Below, piece after piece: positions 1 through 7,074 of a DNA stretch of 16,458 bases (the stretch's first letter is position 1; every line of letters starts with the position of its first letter). The DNA comes from CAZJHX01 sp964545715 (GTDB lineage Bacteria > Myxococcota_A > UBA9042 > GCA-2863065). A program made the position numbers and the translations under genes. The notes below the pieces were generated by a model. The model had not been told where the DNA came from and searched no databases. It saw only the letters and a list, made by a program, of their open reading frames with translations. The stretch is taken from contig CAZJHX010000205.1 in the NCBI GenBank assembly GCA_964545715.1, forward strand, positions 1 to 16,458, given 5' to 3'.

Positions 1-69
1 AAGAAGTGCATGGGCTTTATAGACACCGCGGACTGGGCCAAGCTCGAGTGCCCCGCGGAGTGTGGCTGA
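1..69 (+). CDS. C-terminal end of an unidentified protein (partial)
   Basis: An open frame enters from the left edge and stops at TGA 67-69, giving 22 residues (KKCMGFIDTADWAKLECPAECG). It has three cysteines in a short tail, like the Cys-rich ends of exported proteins, and is the only gene end on the plus strand outside the 9-kb debris. It converges on the GH1 glycosidase gene with 2 bp between the two stop codons, a normal tail-to-tail arrangement that supports both ends. The fragment is too short to name a family, and the frame could be spurious. Confidence 0.4.
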   Translation, partial: KKCMGFIDTADWAKLECPAECG

Positions 70-71
70 CG

Positions 72-1679
72 CTACTCGACGACGGGATGGGCCGTCTGCA
101 GCGCCTCTGAGATGCGGCGCTCTCCGGCGATCTCTGCGTAGATGGCCGAGAAGGGACGCGCGGTTCGCGGCTTGGTCGGGTCTTCGATGTCGACGCCGAA
201 GAGGCCGAAGCGCAGGTCCATGCCGTGGTTCCACTCGTAGTTGTCGATGAGCGACCAGTAGAAGTAGCCACGGACGTCTCCGCCGTCGGCGATGGCCCGC
301 GCGACCCAGCTCAGGATGCGAACCAGCGTGTCTTTGGCGACCGGATCGTCCTGGGTGTCCTCGGTGCCGTTCTCCGTGATGATCGCCGGTAGTCCCAGGT
401 CCTCGTTGACCACCTTGATCATCTCGTAGATGCCGCGCGGATAGTTCTCCCAAACGGTCATCGTCGTGGGGTCGAAGGTCGACAGCGGCGACAGCTCCGG
501 GAGCACGGCGCCCTCCGTGCCGGCGACCGTGATGCGGGTGTAGTAGTTGACCCCTACGTAGTCCATGCGGTCGACCAGGTCGTCCCTCAGCTCAGCGTTT
601 CCGTCCAGGTTCTCGTCCAGCTTTCCGAGCGCGACGGCGTTCAGATAGACCATGTTGTAGATGTAGAAGACGTTCTTGGCGGCCTGGACGTCCAGCTCTT
701 CGTCCGGGTCGGCCGGGATGACCGGCACCATCGAATAGACAACTCCGATGGACGAGTTCTCGCCGTCGCCGTCCGCGTCCTCGGTGTCGCCGTCTTTCAG
801 GGCGTCGTACATGCGCGCGTGGGCCTCGATCAGCGCCACCAGCACGATTTTGGCTTCGTCGGTGGCCAGAAAGACCGCCGGCGGGTTGGTCCGGTCCTCA
901 GACGGCAGCAGGTAGCCCGGCAGCAGCACGGCAAATGGCTCGTTGAGCGTGACCCAGTGGTCGATCTCGCCGCCAAACTCCTGGGCGACGAAGCCCGCGT
1001 ACTTGGCGATCTCTGTGACCGTGCGATCCTTGTCCACCCAGCCTTTTGGCGAGCAGTTTTTCAGGTCGACGTGGCAGCCGACGCCGTCGTGGATCCAGGT
1101 GGGCAGCGTGTAGTGGTTCAGCGTGACCATCGGCGTCAGGCCGTGCGCCTTCAAGGAGGCAAAGATCGCGTGGTAGTGGGCCACCGCGTCCGGGTCCGCC
1201 AGCGCCTTGAGCTCTTCAAAGGTGGTGGCCGCGTCCGTCGCCGTGGGAAAGATGCGCGACCACTCGATCGACAGGCGCAGCGCGTTGTTTTTCAGCTCGT
1301 CGGCCGCGCGCGCATGGTCCTGATCGTACAGCTCCCAGTACCCGGGGCCGACGGTCGGCGCGTCACCTTTGATGAAGGTGCCCGGATCGTCCTTCGTCTC
1401 GGGCGACACGATGTATTGGTACCAGTCGCTGTTGCGGTCTTCGCAGGCCTCGGCGGCCATCGTCGGGCAGCCCATGTCGACCTGAAAGCCGGCGATCGCC
1501 GTCCCGAAAAAGAACGTCTCGGGAAACGTAAGCGCGGGGTCGTCCGGTGTGGTGTCGGCGGTGATGGAGTCGCCCTCGACCGTGTCCGGCGCGTCGGTCG
1601 TGACGGGCGCGGGGTCGTCGTCACTGGACGAGCAGGAGGCGACAAGAAGAGACGAAACGAGGAGGATTCGCAGGCTCAT
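72..1679 (-). CDS. GH1 family beta-glucosidase-like lipoprotein
   Basis: A 535-residue glycoside hydrolase family 1 enzyme (retaining beta-glycosidase; GH1 members mostly act on beta-glucosides or beta-galactosides). Seen: TLNEP at 244-248 with the acid/base Glu247, ITENG at 434-438 with the nucleophile Glu436, and the late GH1 signature WSLIDNYEWNHG near 475-486. The N-terminus MSLRILLVSSLLVASC is a lipoprotein signal with lipobox V-A-S-C (Cys16), followed by an Asp/Thr/Pro-rich linker to about residue 50, so the enzyme is probably exported and lipid-anchored. Most GH1 enzymes are cytoplasmic, which makes this unusual. A short acidic insert (DGDTEDADGDGENSS) lies at 296-310. No good ribosome-binding site precedes the ATG, which sits in an inverted repeat; translation may be coupled to the lipoprotein gene ending 38 bp upstream. 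The substrate cannot be read from sequence. Confidence 0.93.
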   Translation of the reverse strand: MSLRILLVSSLLVASCSSSDDDPAPVTTDAPDTVEGDSITADTTPDDPALTFPETFFFGTAIAGFQVDMGCPTMAAEACEDRNSDWYQYIVSPETKDDPGTFIKGDAPTVGPGYWELYDQDHARAADELKNNALRLSIEWSRIFPTATDAATTFEELKALADPDAVAHYHAIFASLKAHGLTPMVTLNHYTLPTWIHDGVGCHVDLKNCSPKGWVDKDRTVTEIAKYAGFVAQEFGGEIDHWVTLNEPFAVLLPGYLLPSEDRTNPPAVFLATDEAKIVLVALIEAHARMYDALKDGDTEDADGDGENSSIGVVYSMVPVIPADPDEELDVQAAKNVFYIYNMVYLNAVALGKLDENLDGNAELRDDLVDRMDYVGVNYYTRITVAGTEGAVLPELSPLSTFDPTTMTVWENYPRGIYEMIKVVNEDLGLPAIITENGTEDTQDDPVAKDTLVRILSWVARAIADGGDVRGYFYWSLIDNYEWNHGMDLRFGLFGVDIEDPTKPRTARPFSAIYAEIAGERRISEALQTAHPVVE

Positions 1680-1707
1680 GGCGGGCCATATATCAGCGAC
1701 CCGCCAT
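1678..1707 (-). promoter_or_regulatory. Inverted repeat covering the GH1 start codon
   Basis: ATGGCGGG (1678-1685) and CCCGCCAT (1700-1707) are perfect 8-base inverted arms. In the minus-strand transcript the stem extends to 10 pairs if a U-G and a C-G pair are added inside, leaving a loop of about 10 nt. Two bases of the GH1 AUG fall in the stem, so the start codon would be masked until ribosomes or a factor open it. Regulation by this hairpin is inference; GC-rich DNA yields such arms by chance fairly often. Confidence 0.4.
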
Positions 1708-1717
1708 CCTGCCCAGA

Positions 1718-2305
1718 TCAGTTCTGGATGGTCGTGATGCTGCTGAACGCAACCGGCTTGCTACAGCCCGGTGCACGCGCCGCTGCCCGGAAGTGCCAGG
1801 AGCTGCTGGGCCCCGCGTACTTGGACAGGTCGACGGTCGTGACGTCCACCGACGGCAGGTTCGAGGCCACAGACACCCAATCGGTGGCGTTGGTCTTGAA
1901 CTGGATGTCGACGCTGAGGTCGTCGGCGCCGTTGGCGTTCCATTCAAACATGCCGTCCACGGCGAACCCATTGGGGTGGCCGTTGACCAGGAAGGTGTGG
2001 ATCTTCACGTCCAGCGAGACGCTGACGCCGTCCGGACACGGGTCGACGGCCGGCTCGGGAGCGGGCGCCGAAACCGGCTGGTCCGTAATTGAGTTGCCGT
2101 CGAAGTCGACCGCGCTCTCGTCGGTCTCCGAGTCGCCGTCAAAGTCGACCTCATCGGGATCATTGGACTGGTTGTCGATGCGCTGGTCATTGCCCGCGCT
2201 CGGGACCTTGAAGTCGGGTACCTGACTCGGGTCGAAGACGCAGCCCGAGGCGCTGGTGAACAAGGCCGTACAGAGAATGAAGCGTGCGAATTTCTGAGGT
2301 GTCAT
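1718..2305 (-). CDS. Hypothetical lipoprotein with acidic linker
   Basis: A 195-residue protein of no recognised family. The N-terminus has a positively charged start, a hydrophobic stretch and S-A-S-G-C (Cys22), a lipobox variant with Ala at -3, so it is probably a lipoprotein. Residues 38-75 are Asp/Ser-rich and contain two related VDFDG(D/N)S units. The C-terminal 100 residues are rich in alternating hydrophobic and polar residues and resemble a single beta-sandwich (Fn3-like at best), with two cysteines (one in DPCPD, one in APGCSKP) that could pair. The start is supported by AGGGAG at 2313-2318, 7 nt from the ATG. It lies 38 bp upstream of the GH1 gene on the same strand, so the two are probably cotranscribed and may share a cell-surface role. 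Confidence 0.8.
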   Translation of the reverse strand: MTPQKFARFILCTALFTSASGCVFDPSQVPDFKVPSAGNDQRIDNQSNDPDEVDFDGDSETDESAVDFDGNSITDQPVSAPAPEPAVDPCPDGVSVSLDVKIHTFLVNGHPNGFAVDGMFEWNANGADDLSVDIQFKTNATDWVSVASNLPSVDVTTVDLSKYAGPSSSWHFRAAARAPGCSKPVAFSSITTIQN

Positions 2306-2380
2306 TTTGAGTCTCCCTTTTGTTGTCGCCTCATCGTTGCGAGGTCTGTGCCATTCGGGCGGCCCAATAAATTCAATGGG
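2306..2380 (-). promoter_or_regulatory. Upstream region of the lipoprotein/GH1 pair with AT-rich palindrome
   Basis: This stretch is the least GC-rich in the neighbourhood and carries an imperfect 18-bp palindrome, CCCAATAAATTCAATGGG (2363-2380; 7 of 9 half-site positions pair). It precedes the ribosome-binding site of the lipoprotein gene. I see no convincing -35/-10 pair, so the promoter is placed here by position and base composition, and the palindrome is a candidate operator only. Confidence 0.35.
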
Positions 2381-2404
2381 TTATTTGCAGTTCGTGTAAG
2401 GCCG

Positions 2405-2421
2405 GACGTCTTTCGGACGTC
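2405..2421 (-). terminator. Weak hairpin downstream of the five-gene operon
   Basis: GACGTC (2405-2410), a 5-nt loop and GACGTC (2416-2421) form a 6-bp stem 13 bp past the stop of the beta-barrel gene. No T-run follows in the direction of transcription, so it is at best a weak or factor-dependent terminator. Because each arm is itself palindromic, it could equally be a direct repeat of a protein-binding site. Confidence 0.25.
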
Positions 2422-2433
2422 TCAGGCAGGTCG

Positions 2434-3675
2434 CTAGAAGCTCCATTCCAGTGTTGCGGCCAGCGAGTCCCGGTCCGCCAGCGTGTGCAGCAGCGAGATC
2501 GGCCCCTCATCGCCCTCCACGATCACGTTGGCGTCCAGATGCAGCGTTATGTCCCACCCGAGGTGGCGCGCCGCGGAAAAGCGCAGAAGGGTGTCGTGCC
2601 GCCCGAGGTCGATCGCCGCTGCCGCGCTCAGCACGGTGTCGTCCAGGTCGTCAAAGCGCCATCTGAGACTGACGAACAGATCGTCCTGCCACGGTCGAAA
2701 CGTGGACTGCGCATCCAGAAACTCCCGGATCTCTCCGAGATACTCGACCTCGATAGTCAGGTCGTGATCGCCCACCAGGTCCCATAACGTGAGCTCCGCC
2801 CCCAACACGTACGCGGCATAGCTGTCCGGAATCGGCTCGGTCCACGGAAACGGGTTCTGCGGCACCACGAAGTCCTGCCGCCGCGTACTGCCCACCCACG
2901 CGATCTCACCGCGCAGCATCACCGGGTCCAGCGCCCACAGCAGCGATCCGCCCAGCACATCGACCGGGTAGGTCACGCTGCGCATCGTCAAGTCGTCCAG
3001 CCATGGCCCGGGCAGACGCGACGGCCCGCTCATCCACGTCAGCTCGGCGTCCACGGGTCCCAGCGTGGCCGACACGCGCGCGGCAAACGTCATGGTCTCC
3101 AGCCGGATGTCGTCCGTGAAGCCCTCGTCCAGATCCACTGCCAGCGCGCCCAGGCGGCCCAGCTGGATGCCCAGCACGTCGTCGCCGCCCGGGTAATGCG
3201 GGTGCTGAAATACCGGCAACCACGCCAGCTCGATCGTCACCGGATCCAGCTCGAACGTCGTGCTCACCGCCGGCTCGCCCAGCTTCTCGGTGCGATAGAA
3301 GCCGGTGCCGTAGTCCAGCTGGTTCAGGGTGTCCGTCGGCCGATACAGCGTCGAGACGCCCCAGTGAAAGCGGTGCAGTCCGGCCTTGATGGCAACCGGC
3401 CCGCCGAGCACGATCAGCCAGGCCTCGCGCGGGATCACGCGGTTACGGCTGCTGTCGACAAAGTCCCAGCGAAAGCGCGGCGCCACTTTGAGGAGCACCG
3501 ACTTCCAGGGCCTGGCGTGCAGCGACGCGTCCAGCAACACGCCATAGAAGATCGACTGCGCGGCGTCACCCACCTGGGGATACCCGACCAGCTCGGTCGA
3601 GACCGCGCCGTTGAGCACCGGGCCGGAGGTCGGCGCGGCGGTGGCCAGCGTGGCGCACAGCAGCCAGGGTGTCAT
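2434..3675 (-). CDS. Predicted outer-membrane beta-barrel protein
   Basis: A 413-residue protein with a short signal peptide (MTPWLLCATLATAAP) and a body of alternating hydrophobic/polar strands separated by Asp/Pro/Gly turns. It ends ...LAATLEWSF with the C-terminal Phe typical of beta-barrels inserted by the Bam machinery. I do not recognise a specific family; size and strand pattern suggest a mid-size barrel of roughly 14-18 strands. The start overlaps the stop of the LolA-like gene by 4 bp (ATGA at 3672-3675), and the upstream ribosome-binding site is poor, so translation is probably coupled. As the last of five overlapping genes, it may be the outer-membrane exit or acceptor for what the LolA-like protein carries. 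That role is inferred from context only. Confidence 0.8.
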   Translation of the reverse strand: MTPWLLCATLATAAPTSGPVLNGAVSTELVGYPQVGDAAQSIFYGVLLDASLHARPWKSVLLKVAPRFRWDFVDSSRNRVIPREAWLIVLGGPVAIKAGLHRFHWGVSTLYRPTDTLNQLDYGTGFYRTEKLGEPAVSTTFELDPVTIELAWLPVFQHPHYPGGDDVLGIQLGRLGALAVDLDEGFTDDIRLETMTFAARVSATLGPVDAELTWMSGPSRLPGPWLDDLTMRSVTYPVDVLGGSLLWALDPVMLRGEIAWVGSTRRQDFVVPQNPFPWTEPIPDSYAAYVLGAELTLWDLVGDHDLTIEVEYLGEIREFLDAQSTFRPWQDDLFVSLRWRFDDLDDTVLSAAAAIDLGRHDTLLRFSAARHLGWDITLHLDANVIVEGDEGPISLLHTLADRDSLAATLEWSF

Positions 3676-4418
3676 CGGGACAGGGCCTGCTTTGATACCG
3701 CGCCATCCGGCAGCGTCACGCCGAGCGCCCGGTTTTTGAACGAGAGCGTGGTCTGCCGTCCGCTCTGCGCGTTTTTGATCACGTACGTGTTCGGGCGCTC
3801 GTACCGGCCGTGCTTCTCAAAGCCGGAGAACGCGCCCTCTTTCACCAGCGAGTCGCCATCGCGCCCGAACCAGGCCACCTTCACGAGTCGATACGACCCG
3901 GTTTGACGCCACAGCACGATGCGCGAGTAGCCCGTGTCCGGGTCTTTGGGCCGCGTCTCGACCACGTGACAGGTCGCCTTGCCACAGGCCTCGTCGCGCA
4001 GCCAGCGGTGGGTGTAGTGCTTGGACTTGCGCGATCCCAGGTCCTCGTAGGTCAGCTCGCTGCCCAGAAAGCGGCCGGTGCGCTTGCGTCCCACGATTCG
4101 GCTGGTCCGTGCATGCCGCGGAAAGTGCACCCAGACCGTCTCCGCGCCGTCCGCCGCCGTCACCGTGAGCACCTTTAAGCCGCGCTGCCGGGCCGGCTGC
4201 AAAATCTCGATCAGCGACCGCTCTTCGGGGGCCTCGACCAGCGTGAGCCGAAACCCGCGCTGCCGCGATTTGCCGCTGGGCTGGGCGATGGTCAGCGTGG
4301 CCGACACCACCTCGGTGAGCCAGCCGCTGTCTGCGGCGTCGGCGGCTCGCGCGATCTCCAGGCCGCGCTCCTGCGGCGACACGGCCAGCGCAGCCGTCGC
4401 GATCAGAGTGATGATCAT
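3672..4418 (-). CDS. LolA-like outer membrane lipoprotein-sorting protein
   Basis: A 248-residue periplasmic protein of the LolA_like type (outer membrane lipoprotein-sorting protein, PF17131-like), which is predicted to fold as an open barrel that shields lipids or acyl chains. Seen: signal peptide MIITLIATAALAV, a basic strand region RGLKVL (79-84), VWVHFPRHARTSRIVG (95-110), then the family hallmark FLGSELTYEDL at 117-127. The ATG at 4418 is chosen because GGAGG (4424-4428) lies 5 nt upstream and the signal peptide starts there; a longer frame reaches 4445 without such support. It overlaps the genes on both sides by 4 bp. LolA_like genes are often next to MMPL/RND transporters. None is seen here; the partner is a beta-barrel instead. 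Confidence 0.85.
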   Translation of the reverse strand: MIITLIATAALAVSPQERGLEIARAADAADSGWLTEVVSATLTIAQPSGKSRQRGFRLTLVEAPEERSLIEILQPARQRGLKVLTVTAADGAETVWVHFPRHARTSRIVGRKRTGRFLGSELTYEDLGSRKSKHYTHRWLRDEACGKATCHVVETRPKDPDTGYSRIVLWRQTGSYRLVKVAWFGRDGDSLVKEGAFSGFEKHGRYERPNTYVIKNAQSGRQTTLSFKNRALGVTLPDGAVSKQALSR

Positions 4419-4831
4419 GTGCGCCTCCAGGGGCCCAGCCCCCACAACAATATGGCGGCCTCAGCGACCAGCAGGCTCGCGTTGACCAGATTGTGCTCCC
4501 AGCTGACGCCAAGACCCTCGTGCAGCGTGTCAAAGAACACCAGCCGCGTTCCCGCGCGCAGGCTCTGCAGCATGATGACCGCCCACACGATGGGCCGGTA
4601 TCGAGCGGGATCCGTCAGCGCGACCCCACACAGCGCCCCCGTGAACAGCGCATACATCCCCAGCGCTTTGAGCGTATAGACAAAGCGCGCGTCTACCGTG
4701 ATGTCTGTCCCGTAAAACCAGTGCGCAAAATCGGCCGTCAGCTCGGCCGACGCCATCGACGCCAGCCCGATGCACACGTGATAGGCGCACAAGAGCCCCA
4801 ACACGGCCTTCATCGCCACCGTGCGGGTCAT
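4415..4831 (-). CDS. Small four-helix inner-membrane protein
   Basis: A 138-residue protein with four hydrophobic segments at about 6-27, 52-72, 80-97 and 115-133 and a basic tail (GPWRRT). The topology resembles small BphX/DUF4345-like membrane proteins, but I cannot assign a family. Its charged loop residues (HWFYGTDITVDARF at 37-50; RLVFFDTLHEGLG around 96-108) could be functional. The start at 4831 is set by AGGAGG (4837-4842), 5 nt upstream. That motif lies inside the final Arg codons of the VCBS/ASPIC gene, whose stop overlaps this start (ATGA, 4828-4831). It also overlaps the LolA-like gene by 4 bp. It is probably the inner-membrane component of the operon's pathway. Confidence 0.82.
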   Translation of the reverse strand: MTRTVAMKAVLGLLCAYHVCIGLASMASAELTADFAHWFYGTDITVDARFVYTLKALGMYALFTGALCGVALTDPARYRPIVWAVIMLQSLRAGTRLVFFDTLHEGLGVSWEHNLVNASLLVAEAAILLWGLGPWRRT

Positions 4832-5439
4832 GCCCGCCTCCTGCGCAGCACCGCAAACAGGCCGGCACCGATCACCAACAGCATCCCTGCCGTCCACGGC
4901 CACGCCGCCCACTCCGAGCCGGCGCTGGACTCCTTCATGGTGAAGATCGCGCCCTGGCCCTGAGTGAGGACCAGCCGCCTGCCTGCCGCGGACCCGTCAA
5001 ACCGCTCGCGTTGGCCGCCGGGCCACCGCACGTCGATGGCGTCCACGCGGTCGGTGTCGCCGAGCCCGAAGACCTGCTCCAGCGAAAACTGTCCCGCATA
5101 CCCGTGCCCGGCGCCGACCAGCCGCGTCAAAGTTTCGTGGCCGCTCTTGATTCTAATCTCGGCGCCGATCGCGGCCTTGTTGACCCCGGCGCCGACCAGC
5201 CGGATCGCCAGCCACCGGCGCCGATCGCCCAGCCCGTTCACAAAATACGCGGCCTTGCCCTCGTAGTTGTTCACGATGAAGTCGATGTCGCCGTCGTGGT
5301 CGAAGTCGGCCGCCGCCAGCCCACGAGCGTCCCCGAGGTGGTCCAGCCCAAGCGCGGCGCCCGCCTCCACAAAGCGCTCACCGCCCCGATTCAAGAGCAG
5401 GTGATTGTGCTCGCGGCCGTTCCACGACGCGTTGCCCAC
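4828..5439 (-). CDS. ASPIC/UnbV C-terminal half, separated by in-frame TGA
   Basis: This is the same reading frame as the VCBS gene that stops at 5512-5514; the frame is open from 5511 down to the stop at 4828-4830. The listed start is the first possible start codon (GTG, 5437-5439), but no ribosome-binding site precedes it. Encoded: one more calcium-loop repeat (DFDHDGDID), then an ASPIC/UnbV domain with conserved elements AAIGAEIRIKSG, GAGHGYAGQFS, FGLGDTD and WPGGQRE. It ends in a single hydrophobic helix (TAGMLLVIGAGLFAVL) and RRRRA, a tail that would anchor an exported protein in the membrane and resembles C-terminal sorting tails, although without the Cys of MYXO-CTERM. Family members carry both halves as one chain, so this is most likely the severed second half of one protein rather than an independent gene. 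Confidence 0.75.
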   Translation of the reverse strand: MGNASWNGREHNHLLLNRGGERFVEAGAALGLDHLGDARGLAAADFDHDGDIDFIVNNYEGKAAYFVNGLGDRRRWLAIRLVGAGVNKAAIGAEIRIKSGHETLTRLVGAGHGYAGQFSLEQVFGLGDTDRVDAIDVRWPGGQRERFDGSAAGRRLVLTQGQGAIFTMKESSAGSEWAAWPWTAGMLLVIGAGLFAVLRRRRA

Positions 5440-5511
5440 AAAGGCGTCGGTGTAGATCCGCCCCTCCGCGAGGTCGTCTTGGGCTGCAACTGCATCCCGC
5501 GCAAAGTCCAG

Positions 5512-7074
5512 TCACAGGTCGTGCTTGTCGGTGCCCGTGATCCAGCCGTTGACCGCCAGCACGTCGAGGTCGCCGTCGTTGTCGACGTCGAAGAAGCCGC
5601 TGGACCAGTACCAGCCGAACGGCCGCGCCAGGGACTTGTCGCTGACGTTGGTGAAGGTGCCGTCCCCGTTGTTGCGCAGCAGGTGGTTGCCCGCCAACGC
5701 CATTTGTCCCAGCTGGTCCCAGCGGTCGCCCAGGTGCTTGCGCAGGTCCAAAAACAGCTCCTGCAGCCGCGCGCGGCGCTCGGTCTGGACCACATTCAGG
5801 ATATAGCCGCGGATGTTCACGTCCGTGCTGAACCAGCGCTGATTGCTGCGAATCGAGGACACGTACAGGTCCAGGTCGCCGTCGTTGTCGAAGTCGCCGA
5901 AGTCTGCGCCCATCCCGGCCGAGACCGCCAGCGCGCCGGCGTCTTTGGCCACGTCGGTGAAGCGCGCCTTGCCGTCGTTCTTCAGCAGCACGTTTCGTCC
6001 AAAGTCGTTGGCCAGGTACAGGTCCTGGTCGCCGTCCCCGTCGTAGTCGGCCGCCGTCACGCCCAGCGTCAAGCCGGTGTCGTCCGCGCCGGACTGGGCG
6101 CTGATGTCGGTAAAGGTGAGGTTGCCGCCGCCCAGGTACAGCTTGTTGGGGGCGCCGTTGCGCGCGTAGTGGATCATCTCGGGGATCGTCTTGCGCGCAT
6201 CCAGAAAGCGGCCCAGATACAGGTCCAGGTTGCCGTCGCCGTCGAGGTCGGACGCGGACAGCACCGCCGTCATGTCGTCGGCGCCCAGGCCCGAGGCCGC
6301 CGTGACGTCGTTGAAGTGGCCTGCGCCGTCGTTGGCGTACAGCTGGTTTTGGCCGTAAAAGCGCGCCAGCACCAGATCGGCGTCGCCGTCGTTGTCGAAG
6401 TCCGCGAACAAGCCGGCGTTGACCTGGACCTGCCCGTCCAGGCCGGCGGCGGTCGTCACGTCTTCAAACGAGCCGTCGCCTTTGTTGCGAAACAGCTTGG
6501 CGGGGCCGCCGCCGACCAGCAGCACGTCGTCGAACGTGTCACCGTCGATGTCCGCCGCCGAGGCGCCGCCGACCGCGTGCCGGATGATCTGAAAGCGCAG
6601 CTTGGACGACGGCGGCAGAAAGCGTGCGTCGGTGGCGTTGTGATAGTCGATTCCAAGCTTGGCGGCGCGCTCCGCGAACAGGTCGCCCGGTCCGGAGACG
6701 GTCTCGCCACCCAGCAGCTGCGCGTCCAGCAGATGACGGCCCTGCCAGCGGGTCATGAAGCGACCCCGAAAGATGCGCCCTTTGGCGTGCCCCTCCAGCC
6801 GGATCTCCGCCGTTGCGACGTCGGTCACGGACTGCAGCGCGACCAGCTTGAGCTTGAACGCTGGCGGCCGTGGCGCGCCGGTGCCCGCGACCCATTTGCG
6901 AACGGTGACGGGGCCCTCCGCCAGCGGCGCGGCCTCCTTCCAGCCGGGCAGCTGGTCCAGCGTGAGATCGACCAGGCCGGTGTTGATGTCCACACCCGCC
7001 TCGTTGTAGCGCCGCGCCTCTTCGGGGGTCACGGTGGCGGTCAGGGCCGCCAGGACGACGATGAGTGCGCTCAC
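5512..7074 (-). CDS. Exported VCBS/FG-GAP repeat protein, N-terminal part (ends at in-frame TGA)
   Basis: 520 residues: a short signal peptide (MSALIVVLAALTATVT), a region of about 150 residues with no recognised domain, then FG-GAP/VCBS repeats with calcium-binding loops starting at Asp175, 225, 276, 343, 394 and 496 (forms such as DFDNDGD and DYDGDGD). These repeats normally form a beta-propeller and are followed by an ASPIC/UnbV domain, which here lies in the same frame directly after the TGA at 5512-5514. The intact product would be 748 codons (7074 to 4831) with the TGA at codon 521. The GTG start overlaps the GH3-family stop (GTGA, 7071-7074), with GGAG at 7083-7086. Likely location is the periplasm or cell surface. 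One substitution, such as TGG to TGA, would explain the break; a sequencing error or readthrough are alternatives. Confidence 0.85.
   Translation of the reverse strand: MSALIVVLAALTATVTPEEARRYNEAGVDINTGLVDLTLDQLPGWKEAAPLAEGPVTVRKWVAGTGAPRPPAFKLKLVALQSVTDVATAEIRLEGHAKGRIFRGRFMTRWQGRHLLDAQLLGGETVSGPGDLFAERAAKLGIDYHNATDARFLPPSSKLRFQIIRHAVGGASAADIDGDTFDDVLLVGGGPAKLFRNKGDGSFEDVTTAAGLDGQVQVNAGLFADFDNDGDADLVLARFYGQNQLYANDGAGHFNDVTAASGLGADDMTAVLSASDLDGDGNLDLYLGRFLDARKTIPEMIHYARNGAPNKLYLGGGNLTFTDISAQSGADDTGLTLGVTAADYDGDGDQDLYLANDFGRNVLLKNDGKARFTDVAKDAGALAVSAGMGADFGDFDNDGDLDLYVSSIRSNQRWFSTDVNIRGYILNVVQTERRARLQELFLDLRKHLGDRWDQLGQMALAGNHLLRNNGDGTFTNVSDKSLARPFGWYWSSGFFDVDNDGDLDVLAVNGWITGTDKHDL

Noticed and set aside
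819..2225. Long plus-strand open frame opposite GH1 and the lipoprotein
   Set aside because: Arg/Val-rich shadow of two convincing minus-strand genes with signal peptides and catalytic motifs.
4419..4445. Upstream start for the LolA-like gene at 4445
   Set aside because: It adds nine residues before the signal peptide and ignores the GGAGG placed 5 nt before the ATG at 4418.
5482..5497. Possible SECIS-like hairpin just after the in-frame TGA (selenocysteine reading)
   Set aside because: The stem is short with a mismatch and a loop that is too tight, the protein family is not known to use selenocysteine, and no sel genes are in the window. A point mutation or error is simpler.
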